From the NCBI RefSeq assembly GCF_000745315.1, contig NZ_JQNQ01000001.1, forward strand, positions 496,001-560,000: 64,000 nt of DNA, read 5' to 3'. Shown here piece by piece: positions 8,567-17,443 of the stretch. The notes below the pieces were generated by a model. That model worked only from the letters and a program-made list of their open reading frames with translations, had not been told where the DNA came from and ran no database searches. Made by a program: the position numbers and the translations under genes. This stretch comes from Salegentibacter sp. Hel_I_6 (lineage in GTDB: Bacteria; Bacteroidota; Bacteroidia; Flavobacteriales; Flavobacteriaceae). Position 1 is the first letter of the stretch; the number at the start of each line of letters is the position of its first letter.

Positions 8567-10975
8567 ATGAAGAGAAGAATTAATAAAGTAGCGGTAATCG
8601 GCTCCGGAATTATGGGAAGCGGTATTGCCTGCCACTTCGCCAATATTGGCGTAGAAGTTCTCTTGCTGGATATCGTCCCGCGGGAACTCAATGAGAAAGA
8701 AAAGAAAAAAGGGCTCACTTTAGAAGATAAGGAAGTAAGAGACCGCCTGGTAAATGAATCTTTACAAGCTTCTTTAAAATCTAAGCCCTCTCCTATTTAC
8801 CATAAAGATTTTGCCAATCGTATAGAAACCGGAAATATGGAAGATGATATTTCTAAAGTTTCTGAAGCCGATTGGATTATTGAGGTAGTAGTAGAACGCC
8901 TTGATATTAAGCAGCAGGTGTTTGAAAAACTGGAAAAACATCGTAAAAAAGGAACACTTATAACTTCCAATACTTCGGGAATTCCTATTCAGCAAATGAA
9001 TGAAGGAAGAAGCGAAGATTTTCAGCAGCATTTCTGCGGAACGCATTTCTTTAATCCGCCGCGTTACCTGAAATTATTTGAAATTATCCCGGGACCAGAT
9101 ACAAAACCGGAAGTTCTGGATTTCCTAAACGAATACGGGGAAAAATACCTTGGGAAGAAATCGGTATTAGCTAAAGACACTCCTGCTTTTATTGGAAATA
9201 GAATTGGTATTTTTAGTATTATGAGCCTTTTCCATATGGTTAAAGATATGGATATGACCATAGAGGAGGTAGACAAACTTACCGGGCCGGTAATTGGCCG
9301 TCAAAAATCGGCTACTTTCCGTACGGTAGATGTAGTTGGTTTAGATACTTTGGTACACGTAGCCAACGGGCTTCATAAAGGTGTTCCAAACGATGAAGCT
9401 AACGATCTTTTTGCCTTACCAGATTTTATCAAGACTATGATGGATAACGAATGGTTAGGAAGTAAAACTAATAATACCGGATTTTATAAGAAAATTAAAA
9501 AAGAGGATGGTTCGAGTGAGATCAAGTCTTTAGACTTGGATAAAATGGAATATCGCGATAGAAAAAGCGCGAAATTCGATGTGCTGGAACAAACCAAAAC
9601 TATAGATAAGCTTGAAGACCGCTATGAGGTTTTAGTAGGTGATAAAGGAAAAGCCGGTGAATTTTACCGTAAAAACTTTGCAGCTTTATTCGCTTATGTT
9701 TCTAATAGAATTCCAGAAATTTCAGACGAACTTTATAAAATTGATGATGGTGTAAAAGCCGGATTTGGTTGGGAGCACGGCCCATTTCAAATGTGGGATG
9801 CCCTTGGCGTAAAGAAAGGTGTTGAGATGATGAAAGCCGAAGGTAAAGAACCGGCGGCCTGGGTGAATGAGATGTTGGAAAATGGTAAAAACTCATTTTA
9901 CACCGTAAAAGAAGGTAATACCTATTATTACGATATTCAGAAAAAGGATTACACGAAAATTCCTGGTCAGGATGCGTTTATCATTTTAGATAACATTCGC
10001 GAATCAAAAGAAGTTTTCAGCAACAGCGGCGTTGTGGTTGAAGATCTTGGCGACGGGATTTTGAATGTGGAATTCCGAAGTAAAATGAACGCCATTGGTG
10101 GTGATGTTTTAGACGGCATCAATAAAGCCATAGATATGGCCGAAAAAGATTACCAGGGATTAGTTGTCGCAAATAACGGGAAGAACTTTTCTGTTGGAGC
10201 AAACATTGGGATGATCTTTATGATGGCTGTAGAGCAGGAATATGAAGAGCTGAATATGGCGATTAAATATTTCCAGGATACGATGATGCGTATGCGCTAC
10301 TCTTCTATTCCAACCGTAGCCGCACCACACTCTATGACTTTGGGTGGTGGATGTGAACTTTCACTTCATGCCGATAAAGTTGTAGCAGCGGCCGAAACTT
10401 ATATGGGTCTGGTTGAATTTGGCGTTGGGGTAATTCCCGGCGGTGGAGGTTCTAAAGAAATGACCGTTCGCGCCGCAGATACTTTTGAAAAAGATGATGT
10501 GGAATTAAACCGATTAAGAGAGCATTTCTTAACCATAGGAATGGCAAAAGTTTCTACCTCAGCCCACGAAGCTTTCGATTTAAATATTCTTCAGAAAGGA
10601 AAAGATATCGTAGTAGTAAACCAGGAAAGACAACTCACTATCGCTAAGAAACATGCCCTACTGATGGCTGAGAATGGATACACTAAACCAATTGCTCGAA
10701 AAGATATTAAAGTTCTTGGGAAACAAGCTTTAGGAGCTTTCTTAGTAGGAACCGACCAAATGAATGCCGGAAAATATATTAGTGACCACGATAAAAAAAT
10801 CGCGAACAAACTAGCCTATGTAATGGCCGGTGGTGATTTATCTGAACCACAAATGGTAAGCGAACAATACTTGTTAGATCTGGAAAGAGAAGCTTTCCTT
10901 TCCCTAACCGGAGAGCGCAAAACCCTGGAAAGACTTCAGCATATGTTGAAGAAAGGTAAACCACTAAGAAATTAA
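8567..10975 (+). CDS. fadN: 3-hydroxyacyl-CoA dehydrogenase / enoyl-CoA hydratase, FadN type
   Basis: 802 residues. The N-terminal NAD-binding Rossmann motif GSGIMGSG (Gly12, Gly14, Gly17) is followed by the dehydrogenase catalytic region GTHFFNPP (His160). The C-terminal crotonase domain has GGGCEL (Glu597) and LVEFGVGVIPGGGG (Glu617); two Glu 20 residues apart are typical of active hydratases. The order dehydrogenase-then-hydratase is that of Bacillus FadN, opposite to E. coli FadB/FadJ. It carries out hydration and oxidation of enoyl-CoA in beta-oxidation and works with the thiolase encoded next. It is the first gene of a fadN-fadA-fadE set. Confidence 0.95.
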   Translation: MKRRINKVAVIGSGIMGSGIACHFANIGVEVLLLDIVPRELNEKEKKKGLTLEDKEVRDRLVNESLQASLKSKPSPIYHKDFANRIETGNMEDDISKVSEADWIIEVVVERLDIKQQVFEKLEKHRKKGTLITSNTSGIPIQQMNEGRSEDFQQHFCGTHFFNPPRYLKLFEIIPGPDTKPEVLDFLNEYGEKYLGKKSVLAKDTPAFIGNRIGIFSIMSLFHMVKDMDMTIEEVDKLTGPVIGRQKSATFRTVDVVGLDTLVHVANGLHKGVPNDEANDLFALPDFIKTMMDNEWLGSKTNNTGFYKKIKKEDGSSEIKSLDLDKMEYRDRKSAKFDVLEQTKTIDKLEDRYEVLVGDKGKAGEFYRKNFAALFAYVSNRIPEISDELYKIDDGVKAGFGWEHGPFQMWDALGVKKGVEMMKAEGKEPAAWVNEMLENGKNSFYTVKEGNTYYYDIQKKDYTKIPGQDAFIILDNIRESKEVFSNSGVVVEDLGDGILNVEFRSKMNAIGGDVLDGINKAIDMAEKDYQGLVVANNGKNFSVGANIGMIFMMAVEQEYEELNMAIKYFQDTMMRMRYSSIPTVAAPHSMTLGGGCELSLHADKVVAAAETYMGLVEFGVGVIPGGGGSKEMTVRAADTFEKDDVELNRLREHFLTIGMAKVSTSAHEAFDLNILQKGKDIVVVNQERQLTIAKKHALLMAENGYTKPIARKDIKVLGKQALGAFLVGTDQMNAGKYISDHDKKIANKLAYVMAGGDLSEPQMVSEQYLLDLEREAFLSLTGERKTLERLQHMLKKGKPLRN

Positions 10976-10980
10976 GAATT

Positions 10981-11041
10981 ATAAATGTTGAATTTTGAAT
11001 GAATAATCATTCGAAATTTAAAATTCAAAATTTAGAATAAT
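10981..11041. repeat. palindromic repeat, family B, uninterrupted copy
   Basis: The left half (ATGTTGAATTTTGAATGAATAA) and right half (TCATTCG...AAATTCAAAATT) pair as an imperfect hairpin. The 20 bases at 11022-11041 are identical to 12651-12670 before fadE. The element ends inside the fadA start codon. Its occupied counterpart contains the gene at 12262-12627. Confidence 0.65.
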
Positions 11042-12230
11042 GAATAAGACAGCATACATAGTAAAAGCATACAGAACGGCCGTGGGGAAAGCTTCCCGTG
11101 GTGTGTTCAGGTTTAAGCGGCCAGATGATCTCGCGGCTGAAACCATCGATTATATGATGAACCAATTACCCGATTTTGATAAAACCAGGATCGATGATGT
11201 AATTGTTGGAAACGCAATGCCCGAAGCCGAACAGGGCTTAAATGTTGGTCGTTTAATCTCGTTAATGGGACTTAAAACCGACAAAGTACCAGGGATGACG
11301 GTTAACCGTTATTGCGCTTCAGGATTAGAAACCATCGCGATCGCTTCGGCTAAAATACAAAGCGGAATGGCCGATTGTATTATCGCCGGCGGTGCCGAAA
11401 GTATGAGTTACATCCCAATGGGCGGTTATAAACCGGTTCCTAATTACAAAACTGCCAAAGAAGGTAACGAAGATTATTATTGGGGAATGGGACTTACTGC
11501 GGAAGCAGTAGCCGAGAAATACAAAGTTTCCCGTGAAGATCAGGATGAATTTGCCTTTAATTCACATCAAAAAGCTTTAAAAGCACAGGAAGAAAACCGT
11601 TTCCAGGACCAGATAGCTCCTATTGATATTGAAGAAACATTTGTAGGAAAAGATGGAAAAAAGCAAACCAAAAATTATACCGTAACCAAAGATGAAGGTC
11701 CACGTGCCGATACTTCTAAAGAAGCCCTGGGCAAACTACGCCCTGTTTTTGCTGAAGGTGGAAGCGTTACCGCTGGTAATTCTTCACAAACCAGTGATGG
11801 TGCCGCTTTTGTAATGGTTATGAGCGAAGAAATGGTAAAAGAATTAAATCTTGAACCAATAGCCAGAATGGTGAGTTATGCACCAGTAGGTGTAGATCCT
11901 AGAATTATGGGAATTGGGCCGGTTCATGCTATTCCAAAAGCTTTAAAACAAGCAGGATTAAAACAGGATGATATGCAGCTTATAGAATTAAATGAAGCTT
12001 TCGCCTCTCAATCTTTAGCGGTAATCAGGGAACTGGGATTAAATCCTGAAACTTTGAATCCTAATGGCGGCGCTATTTCTATGGGGCACCCACTGGGTTG
12101 TACAGGAGCAAAACTTTCGGTGCAAATCTTTGATGAAATGCGTAAACGCAATCTAAAAGATAAATACGCCATGGTTACCATGTGTGTAGGAACCGGACAG
12201 GGAGCTGCGGGAATCTATGAAGTATTTTAA
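11040..12230 (+). CDS. fadA: acetyl-CoA acyltransferase (3-ketoacyl-CoA thiolase)
   Basis: 396 residues, full thiolase length. All three catalytic signatures are present: nucleophile Cys92 in RYCASG, His350 in SMGHPLG and Cys382 in MCVGTGQG. It performs the last step of beta-oxidation, cleaving 3-ketoacyl-CoA with CoA to acetyl-CoA and a shortened acyl-CoA. It lies 64 bases after fadN; the spacer is a palindromic repeat that runs into the ATG. It is separated from fadE by a 443-base stretch containing a small inserted gene. Matches FadA of fadNAE. Confidence 0.95.
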   Translation: MNKTAYIVKAYRTAVGKASRGVFRFKRPDDLAAETIDYMMNQLPDFDKTRIDDVIVGNAMPEAEQGLNVGRLISLMGLKTDKVPGMTVNRYCASGLETIAIASAKIQSGMADCIIAGGAESMSYIPMGGYKPVPNYKTAKEGNEDYYWGMGLTAEAVAEKYKVSREDQDEFAFNSHQKALKAQEENRFQDQIAPIDIEETFVGKDGKKQTKNYTVTKDEGPRADTSKEALGKLRPVFAEGGSVTAGNSSQTSDGAAFVMVMSEEMVKELNLEPIARMVSYAPVGVDPRIMGIGPVHAIPKALKQAGLKQDDMQLIELNEAFASQSLAVIRELGLNPETLNPNGGAISMGHPLGCTGAKLSVQIFDEMRKRNLKDKYAMVTMCVGTGQGAAGIYEVF

Positions 12231-12238
12231 ATGATGAA

Positions 12239-12670
12239 TGTTGAATTTTAAATGAATAAAATTGAAAAGTGAGAATATCATAGTAGATAAAACCTTTAAG
12301 TTTTCTCTTAATATCATCTCGCTTTTCAAAAAACTTCAAGAGGAAAGAGAGTTTATAATTTCCAGGCAATTATTAAAATCTGCAACAAGTATTGGTGCTA
12401 ACGTAGAAGAAGCAACTGCTGCACAATCAAAAAGAGATTTTATAAGTAAAATGTCAATCGCTTCCAAAGAAGCCAGAGAGACGAAATACTGGCTGCGACT
12501 TTTAGAAGATTCAGAACTAACAAAAATTGAAGTTTCAAATCATTTAAATGAAATCACACATATAATAAACATCATAACTAAAATCATCATTACAGCTCAA
12601 AAAAACATTAATAACACTGAATTATAAAAAATAAATCATTTAAAATTTATAATTCAAAATTTAGAATAAT
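12239..12670. mobile_element. palindromic repeat (family B) split by a four-helix-bundle gene
   Basis: The left part (from 12239) matches the left half of the uninterrupted repeat at 10981-11041, and the right part (12632-12670) matches its right half. AATTTTAAATGA at 12244-12255 is the exact reverse complement of 12636-12647. The small gene 12262-12627 occupies the loop. This is the same layout as 23S rRNA intervening sequences, where the gene sits in the loop of a long stem. Calling it mobile is inference; there is no transposase. Confidence 0.45.
12262..12627 (+). CDS. four-helix-bundle protein, 23S rRNA intervening-sequence protein family
   Basis: 121 residues. KSATSIGANVEEATAAQSKRDFISKMSIASKEARET is the diagnostic core of the S23/IVS four-helix-bundle family (residues about 37-72), proteins that form pentamers and whose relatives (bAvd) serve diversity-generating retroelements. 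The start is a TTG: an in-frame stop lies 6 bases upstream and there is no ATG in frame near it. The family's molecular role is unknown. Here the gene is not in rRNA; it interrupts the fad operon between fadA and fadE inside two halves of a palindromic repeat. Same strand as its neighbours, so it is probably co-transcribed. Confidence 0.88.
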   Translation: MKSENIIVDKTFKFSLNIISLFKKLQEEREFIISRQLLKSATSIGANVEEATAAQSKRDFISKMSIASKEARETKYWLRLLEDSELTKIEVSNHLNEITHIINIITKIIITAQKNINNTEL

Positions 12671-12673
12671 AGC

Positions 12674-14488
12674 ATGGAAACAACAGAAAATAAAAAAGAA
12701 CTTCTTCGCGGTGGGCAATTCCTGGTAAAGGAAACCAAGGCAGAAGATATATTTACTCCTGAAGATTTTACTGAGGAGCAAAAAATGATGCGTGATTCGG
12801 TTAAAGAATTTGTAGACAGAGAGATCTGGCCGAAAAAAGAAGAATTTGAAAAGAAAAATTATGCGCTTACCGAAGAGGTAATGAGAAAAGCCGGGGAACT
12901 TGGTTTTCTTGGTGTAGCAATTCCGGAAGAATATGAAGGGCTGGGAATGGGCTTCGTTTCCACCATGCTGGTTTGTGATTACATTTCGGGAGCGACGGGC
13001 TCTATTGCAACTGCTTTTGGAGCACATACTGGAATTGGTACTTTGCCAATTTTACTTTATGGAAATGAGGAGCAACGCAAAAAGTATATTCCGAAGTTAG
13101 CAACGGGAGAATGGTTCGGCGCTTATTGCCTTACTGAACCAGGAGCTGGAAGTGATGCGAATTCAGGAAAAACAAAAGCTGAGCTTACCGAAGACGGAAA
13201 AAGTTATAAAATAAACGGACAAAAAATGTGGATCTCCAATGCGGGATTTGCAAGTGTTTTTATCGTTTTTGCCCGTATTCAGGATGATAAAAATATCACT
13301 GGATTTATTGTAGAATATGATAAAGAGAATCCGAACGGAATTACTTTTGGGGAAGAAGAGAAAAAGCTGGGAATCCACGCCTCCTCTACCCGCCAGGTAT
13401 TTTTTAATGACACTGTAGTTTCTGCTGAAAATATGCTTTCAGAAAGAGGAAACGGATTTAAGATCGCGATGAATGCGTTAAACGTGGGCCGAATTAAACT
13501 GGCTGCAGCATCTTTAGAAGCACAAAGACGAGTAACCGATGTGGCCGTAAAATATGCTAATGACAGGGTTCAGTTTAAAACACCAATTGCAAAGTTTGGT
13601 GCTATAAAATCTAAACTTGCTGAAATGGCTACTTCAGCTTATGTTGGAGAAGCGGCGTGTTACCGAGCTGCAAAAAATATAGATGATCGAATTAATCTTC
13701 GTTTGGAAGCTGGAGAATCGCATTCTAATGCCGAATTAAAGACTTTTGAAGAATACGCGATAGAATGTTCTATTTTGAAAGTTGCCTGCTCTGAGGATGT
13801 TCAGAATTGTAGTGATGAAGGTATTCAGGTTTTAGGTGGAATGGGATTCTCTGCCGACACTCCTATGGAATCTGCCTGGAGAGATGCCAGAATTGCCAGA
13901 ATTTATGAAGGTACCAATGAGATCAACAGAATGTTAGCCGTTGGAATGCTTATTAAGAAAGCGATGAAAGGTCACGTAGATCTTTTAGGTCCGGCGCAAG
14001 CTGTTGGCGAAGAACTTACCGGAATCCCTTCTATGGACAAGCCAGATTTTAATGAATTATTCGCTGAAGAAAAGGATATGATCAAAAAATTGAAAAAAGT
14101 TTTCTTGATGGTAGCCGGTAGCGCAGTTCAAAAATTTGGTCAGGATCTGGAAGAGCACCAACAATTGCTTCTTGCTGCTTCAGATATTTTGATTGAAGCT
14201 TATATGGCTGAATCTGGAATTCTAAGAGCTGAAAAGAATGTAAAACGTTTTGGTGAAGATGCTCAAAAAGAGCAAATCGCAATGGCTAAATTATATCTAT
14301 ATCACGCTGTAGATACCGTAACCCAGAAAGCCAAAGAGGGAATTGCTTCTTTTGCTGAAGGGGATGAGCAACGTATGATGTTAATGGGACTTAAGCGTTT
14401 CACCAAATATGACAGAATGCCAAATGTGGTAGAGTTAAGAAATACTATTGCTGAAAAATTGACTTCAGAAAATAAATATTGTTTCTAA
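12674..14488 (+). CDS. fadE: acyl-CoA dehydrogenase
   Basis: 604 residues. Acyl-CoA dehydrogenase fold: an N-terminal helical domain, the FAD-contact motif GAYCLTEPGAGSDA (about residues 156-169), WISNAG, and the catalytic-base motif IYEGTNEINR with Glu412. A C-terminal extension of roughly 170 residues beyond the core is typical of the FadE/VLCAD-like group that acts on long chains. It catalyses the first, FAD-linked oxidation of acyl-CoA. With fadN and fadA it completes the cycle. A hairpin terminator follows at once, closing the operon. Confidence 0.95.
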   Translation: METTENKKELLRGGQFLVKETKAEDIFTPEDFTEEQKMMRDSVKEFVDREIWPKKEEFEKKNYALTEEVMRKAGELGFLGVAIPEEYEGLGMGFVSTMLVCDYISGATGSIATAFGAHTGIGTLPILLYGNEEQRKKYIPKLATGEWFGAYCLTEPGAGSDANSGKTKAELTEDGKSYKINGQKMWISNAGFASVFIVFARIQDDKNITGFIVEYDKENPNGITFGEEEKKLGIHASSTRQVFFNDTVVSAENMLSERGNGFKIAMNALNVGRIKLAAASLEAQRRVTDVAVKYANDRVQFKTPIAKFGAIKSKLAEMATSAYVGEAACYRAAKNIDDRINLRLEAGESHSNAELKTFEEYAIECSILKVACSEDVQNCSDEGIQVLGGMGFSADTPMESAWRDARIARIYEGTNEINRMLAVGMLIKKAMKGHVDLLGPAQAVGEELTGIPSMDKPDFNELFAEEKDMIKKLKKVFLMVAGSAVQKFGQDLEEHQQLLLAASDILIEAYMAESGILRAEKNVKRFGEDAQKEQIAMAKLYLYHAVDTVTQKAKEGIASFAEGDEQRMMLMGLKRFTKYDRMPNVVELRNTIAEKLTSENKYCF

Positions 14489-14508
14489 AAATGTTAAAAA
14501 CATTTTCA

Positions 14509-14541
14509 AAAAAGACCATCAATTTAAGGTGGTCTTTTTTT
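14509..14541 (+). terminator. intrinsic terminator after fadE
   Basis: AAAGACCA pairs with TGGTCTTT, loop of about 11 bases, then a T-run. Confidence 0.88.
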
Positions 14542-14601
14542 ATTCCTTAATTTTAAAATTATTCCAATCAATAAATTTAAAACAGGCTTCAATAATTAGG
14601 T

Positions 14602-16374
14602 ATGAACAACCAAATGAGATTGTTATTTCTTAGTTTCAGCATATTTTTGCTACCCATTTCGATTTTTGCTTTTCAGCAAGATTCATTAAGCACTGAAAAT
14701 ACGCTTCCTTCAGAAGAAAAAATAGATAATTCTAATGAGTCCAATTACCTCCCAAATAGTTTAAAAGAGTATAACAAAGCTTATTATGAGCTAACCCGGT
14801 TAAACAATCCTCTGGGATTGGCACCCAATAAATTCAACTTACAAACGCCTCAGTCTACGCTGGAACATTTTGTTATTAGTAGTAGAAATAAAAATTTTAA
14901 AGAAGCCGCTTATGCCTTGAATCTTAACCTAATGCCCAACACCTTAACTGAAAAGGAGGCTATAGATATTGCACAGAAGCTATATTTTGTGATGGACCAA
15001 AGGGTTGCTATTAATTGGGATGCCTTACCAGACCGTCCCGATGGGCAGGTAGATATAAGAACCACGACAAACCAGGCAGTAGCAGGCCAGCCACGACGTA
15101 GTGTGGTTTTCGGGGAGACTCAAATAGAAAACCGGGATATTATTTTCAGGCTGCAGCGTGTTAAATATAAAGATTATGGAGCTTTCTGGTTAATTTCGGC
15201 AAATACGGTAGAAAATACCGAAGAGCTTTATCAGCTATATGGACCAACATTCTTAGACCGACATATGCCCACCTGGTCCCAGGCAAAAATTGGTACCGTG
15301 CCCTTATGGAAACCGGTGCTAACATTTTTACTGCTTATAGTTTCCTATATTCTAGGGAAAGTAGTAATTCTTTTAGTAAGGAGGATTGCTCAATCATTTG
15401 ACAAACCAATTATTGTAGCTTTATCTAAACGGTTAGGAATTCCCGCTGCTTTAGCCTCTGGGGTTTTGTTTTTCTATATTAGTCTTAACGAGCTTATTTC
15501 TTATTCCGGCGCTTTTTCAAGTACTATTTATGCAATTTTACTTGCTATTGTAATCGCATCTGCCACCTGGTTTTTTATGCGGATCTTAGATTTTGCCATG
15601 CGTTATGTTGCTGAAAATAAAATTGGTGATGTAACTTCTGAAAACAGCCACGAATCCCGACAATTATTTACATATTTATCTGTAGCCAGAAGAATTCTAA
15701 CCTTTACCGTGGTAATTGTAGGTACGTCTATTATTCTTTCCCAGTTTAGATCTATGGAGAAACTTGGTGTTTCTATGCTGGCTTCAGCAGGATTGGCCAC
15801 GATAATTTTGGGTATTGCAGCACAAAGTACCCTGGGCAATATTATAGCAGGAGTACAAATAGCGCTTACCAAACCGGCCAGAATTGGTGATACCGTTATT
15901 ATTGACGATCGCTGGGGTTATGTTGAAGATATTAGGTTTACCTATATGATTGTAAGAACCTGGGATCTTCGAAGATTAATTGTTCCCTTAAAAACGGTGA
16001 TTTCTGATACTTTTGAAAATCTTTCCATTACTAGCCCGCATTCTTTAAATGAAATTGAACTTTATGTAGATTACCGTGTAGATGTGGATAAACTTAGAGC
16101 CAAATTTAAAGAATTGCTTGAAAACTCTGAAGAGTGGGACGAAGAGCACCCTCCTATTATGCAGGTAACTGAAATGACTGAAAAATCACTAAAAGTAAGA
16201 GCAATTTGCAGTGCCAGTACCGGGGTTATTGCCTGGGACCTTCATTGTAAATTAAGAGAGCAAATGGTAGCCTATATCAATGAATTGGAAGAAGGAATTT
16301 ACTTTACACGCTCACGTGTGGAATTAAAAGAACCACATTTTAACTCCGATAATCGTAAAAAGAAAGATAAATAG
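14602..16374 (+). CDS. MscS-family mechanosensitive channel, large form with signal peptide
   Basis: 590 residues. An N-terminal signal peptide (IFLLPISIFAFQ) is followed by about 220 residues of extracytoplasmic domain, then several membrane helices from about residue 235. The pore and gate region is SAGLATIILGIAAQSTLGNIIAGVQIALTKP with the beta-domain start IGDTVIID, the classic MscS channel module (about residues 395-450). A soluble C-terminal domain follows. Such channels release solutes on hypo-osmotic shock. It is followed 7 bases later by a second MscS gene, and the trehalose genes lie next door, which supports a role in osmotic balance. Confidence 0.92.
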   Translation: MNNQMRLLFLSFSIFLLPISIFAFQQDSLSTENTLPSEEKIDNSNESNYLPNSLKEYNKAYYELTRLNNPLGLAPNKFNLQTPQSTLEHFVISSRNKNFKEAAYALNLNLMPNTLTEKEAIDIAQKLYFVMDQRVAINWDALPDRPDGQVDIRTTTNQAVAGQPRRSVVFGETQIENRDIIFRLQRVKYKDYGAFWLISANTVENTEELYQLYGPTFLDRHMPTWSQAKIGTVPLWKPVLTFLLLIVSYILGKVVILLVRRIAQSFDKPIIVALSKRLGIPAALASGVLFFYISLNELISYSGAFSSTIYAILLAIVIASATWFFMRILDFAMRYVAENKIGDVTSENSHESRQLFTYLSVARRILTFTVVIVGTSIILSQFRSMEKLGVSMLASAGLATIILGIAAQSTLGNIIAGVQIALTKPARIGDTVIIDDRWGYVEDIRFTYMIVRTWDLRRLIVPLKTVISDTFENLSITSPHSLNEIELYVDYRVDVDKLRAKFKELLENSEEWDEEHPPIMQVTEMTEKSLKVRAICSASTGVIAWDLHCKLREQMVAYINELEEGIYFTRSRVELKEPHFNSDNRKKKDK

Positions 16375-16381
16375 ACTGTTT

Positions 16382-17443
16382 ATGACATCAGACCCTTTAT
16401 TATTCAGGTATATGCTTATAGGTTTAATTAGCCTTCTTTTTTGCTTCCTTATCGCTTTTTATATCCTGAAAAAAATAGGTAAAGACCCAAAAAATATTTT
16501 ACCTGCTAATTTCGCACAAAGGGTTTGGGTTCCGCTTCTAATTTTCATTGCAGCATTAATATTAAAAGTAGCCCTGCTTAGTAAGATCTTTATATATGAG
16601 TATACTTATGACATTCTTCAACCCATAAGTACCCTGGGAATAATATTTAGTGCCACCTGGTTAATTATTCTTACTCTTAAAATTTTAAAGAATAGAATGC
16701 TTAAAAGGTATGATGTAAATACTTCAGATAATTTAAAAGCCCGGAAAATTTACACTCAGTTTAATATTTTAGAAAATATCATCATCTTTATTTTAGTAAT
16801 TCTAGCCCTTGGAATTGCATTAATGAGTTTTGAAAGTATCCGCTCTATAGGGGTGAGTGTTTTAACTTCAGCAGGAATTGCTGGAATTATTATAGGCTTT
16901 TCGGCCCAAAAAGCTATTGGAACCCTACTGGCCGGAATCCAAATTGCTTTTACACAACCTATTAGACTCCAGGATGCCGTAATTGTGGAAGGCGAATGGG
17001 GCTGGATTGAAGAAATTACCCTTACTTATGTAGTGATAAAAGTATGGGATAAAAGACGGCTGGTAGTCCCTTCAACCTATTTCATTGAAACTCCCTTTCA
17101 AAACTGGACCAAGAATTCCGCAGATCTTTTAGGCACCGTATTTCTTTATACTGATTATACCGTACCTGTAGATAAAATTAGGGAAGAACTGGACAGATTA
17201 CTTGAAATTACGCCACTTTGGGATAAACAAGCCAAAGTAGTTCAGGTTACCGATGCTACAGATAGATCTATGGAAATAAGGATTTTGGTGAGTGCTAAAG
17301 ACTCTCCCACGGCTTTTGATCTACGCGTATTTATTAGGGAGAAACTCATAGATTTTCTCAAAGAGAATTACCCGGAGAGCCTCCCTAAAAGTCGCGTAGT
17401 TATTAATAAACAAGAATCTGAAAAAACATCTAAAAATCGCTAA
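16382..17443 (+). CDS. MscS-family mechanosensitive channel, short form
   Basis: 353 residues. Membrane helices occupy about residues 8-30, 50-68, 78-98 and 128-150, then the pore helix and gate TSAGIAGIIIGFSAQKAIGTLLAGIQIAFTQPIRLQDAV. The first channel gene has the matching region, so the pair are paralogues, but this one lacks the signal peptide and periplasmic domain. The start ATG is 7 bases after the stop of the first channel gene, so they form an operon. The last 14 bases overlap the convergent GH15 gene, leaving no room for a terminator between them. The two subunits could make separate or mixed channels (inference). Confidence 0.92.
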   Translation: MTSDPLLFRYMLIGLISLLFCFLIAFYILKKIGKDPKNILPANFAQRVWVPLLIFIAALILKVALLSKIFIYEYTYDILQPISTLGIIFSATWLIILTLKILKNRMLKRYDVNTSDNLKARKIYTQFNILENIIIFILVILALGIALMSFESIRSIGVSVLTSAGIAGIIIGFSAQKAIGTLLAGIQIAFTQPIRLQDAVIVEGEWGWIEEITLTYVVIKVWDKRRLVVPSTYFIETPFQNWTKNSADLLGTVFLYTDYTVPVDKIREELDRLLEITPLWDKQAKVVQVTDATDRSMEIRILVSAKDSPTAFDLRVFIREKLIDFLKENYPESLPKSRVVINKQESEKTSKNR

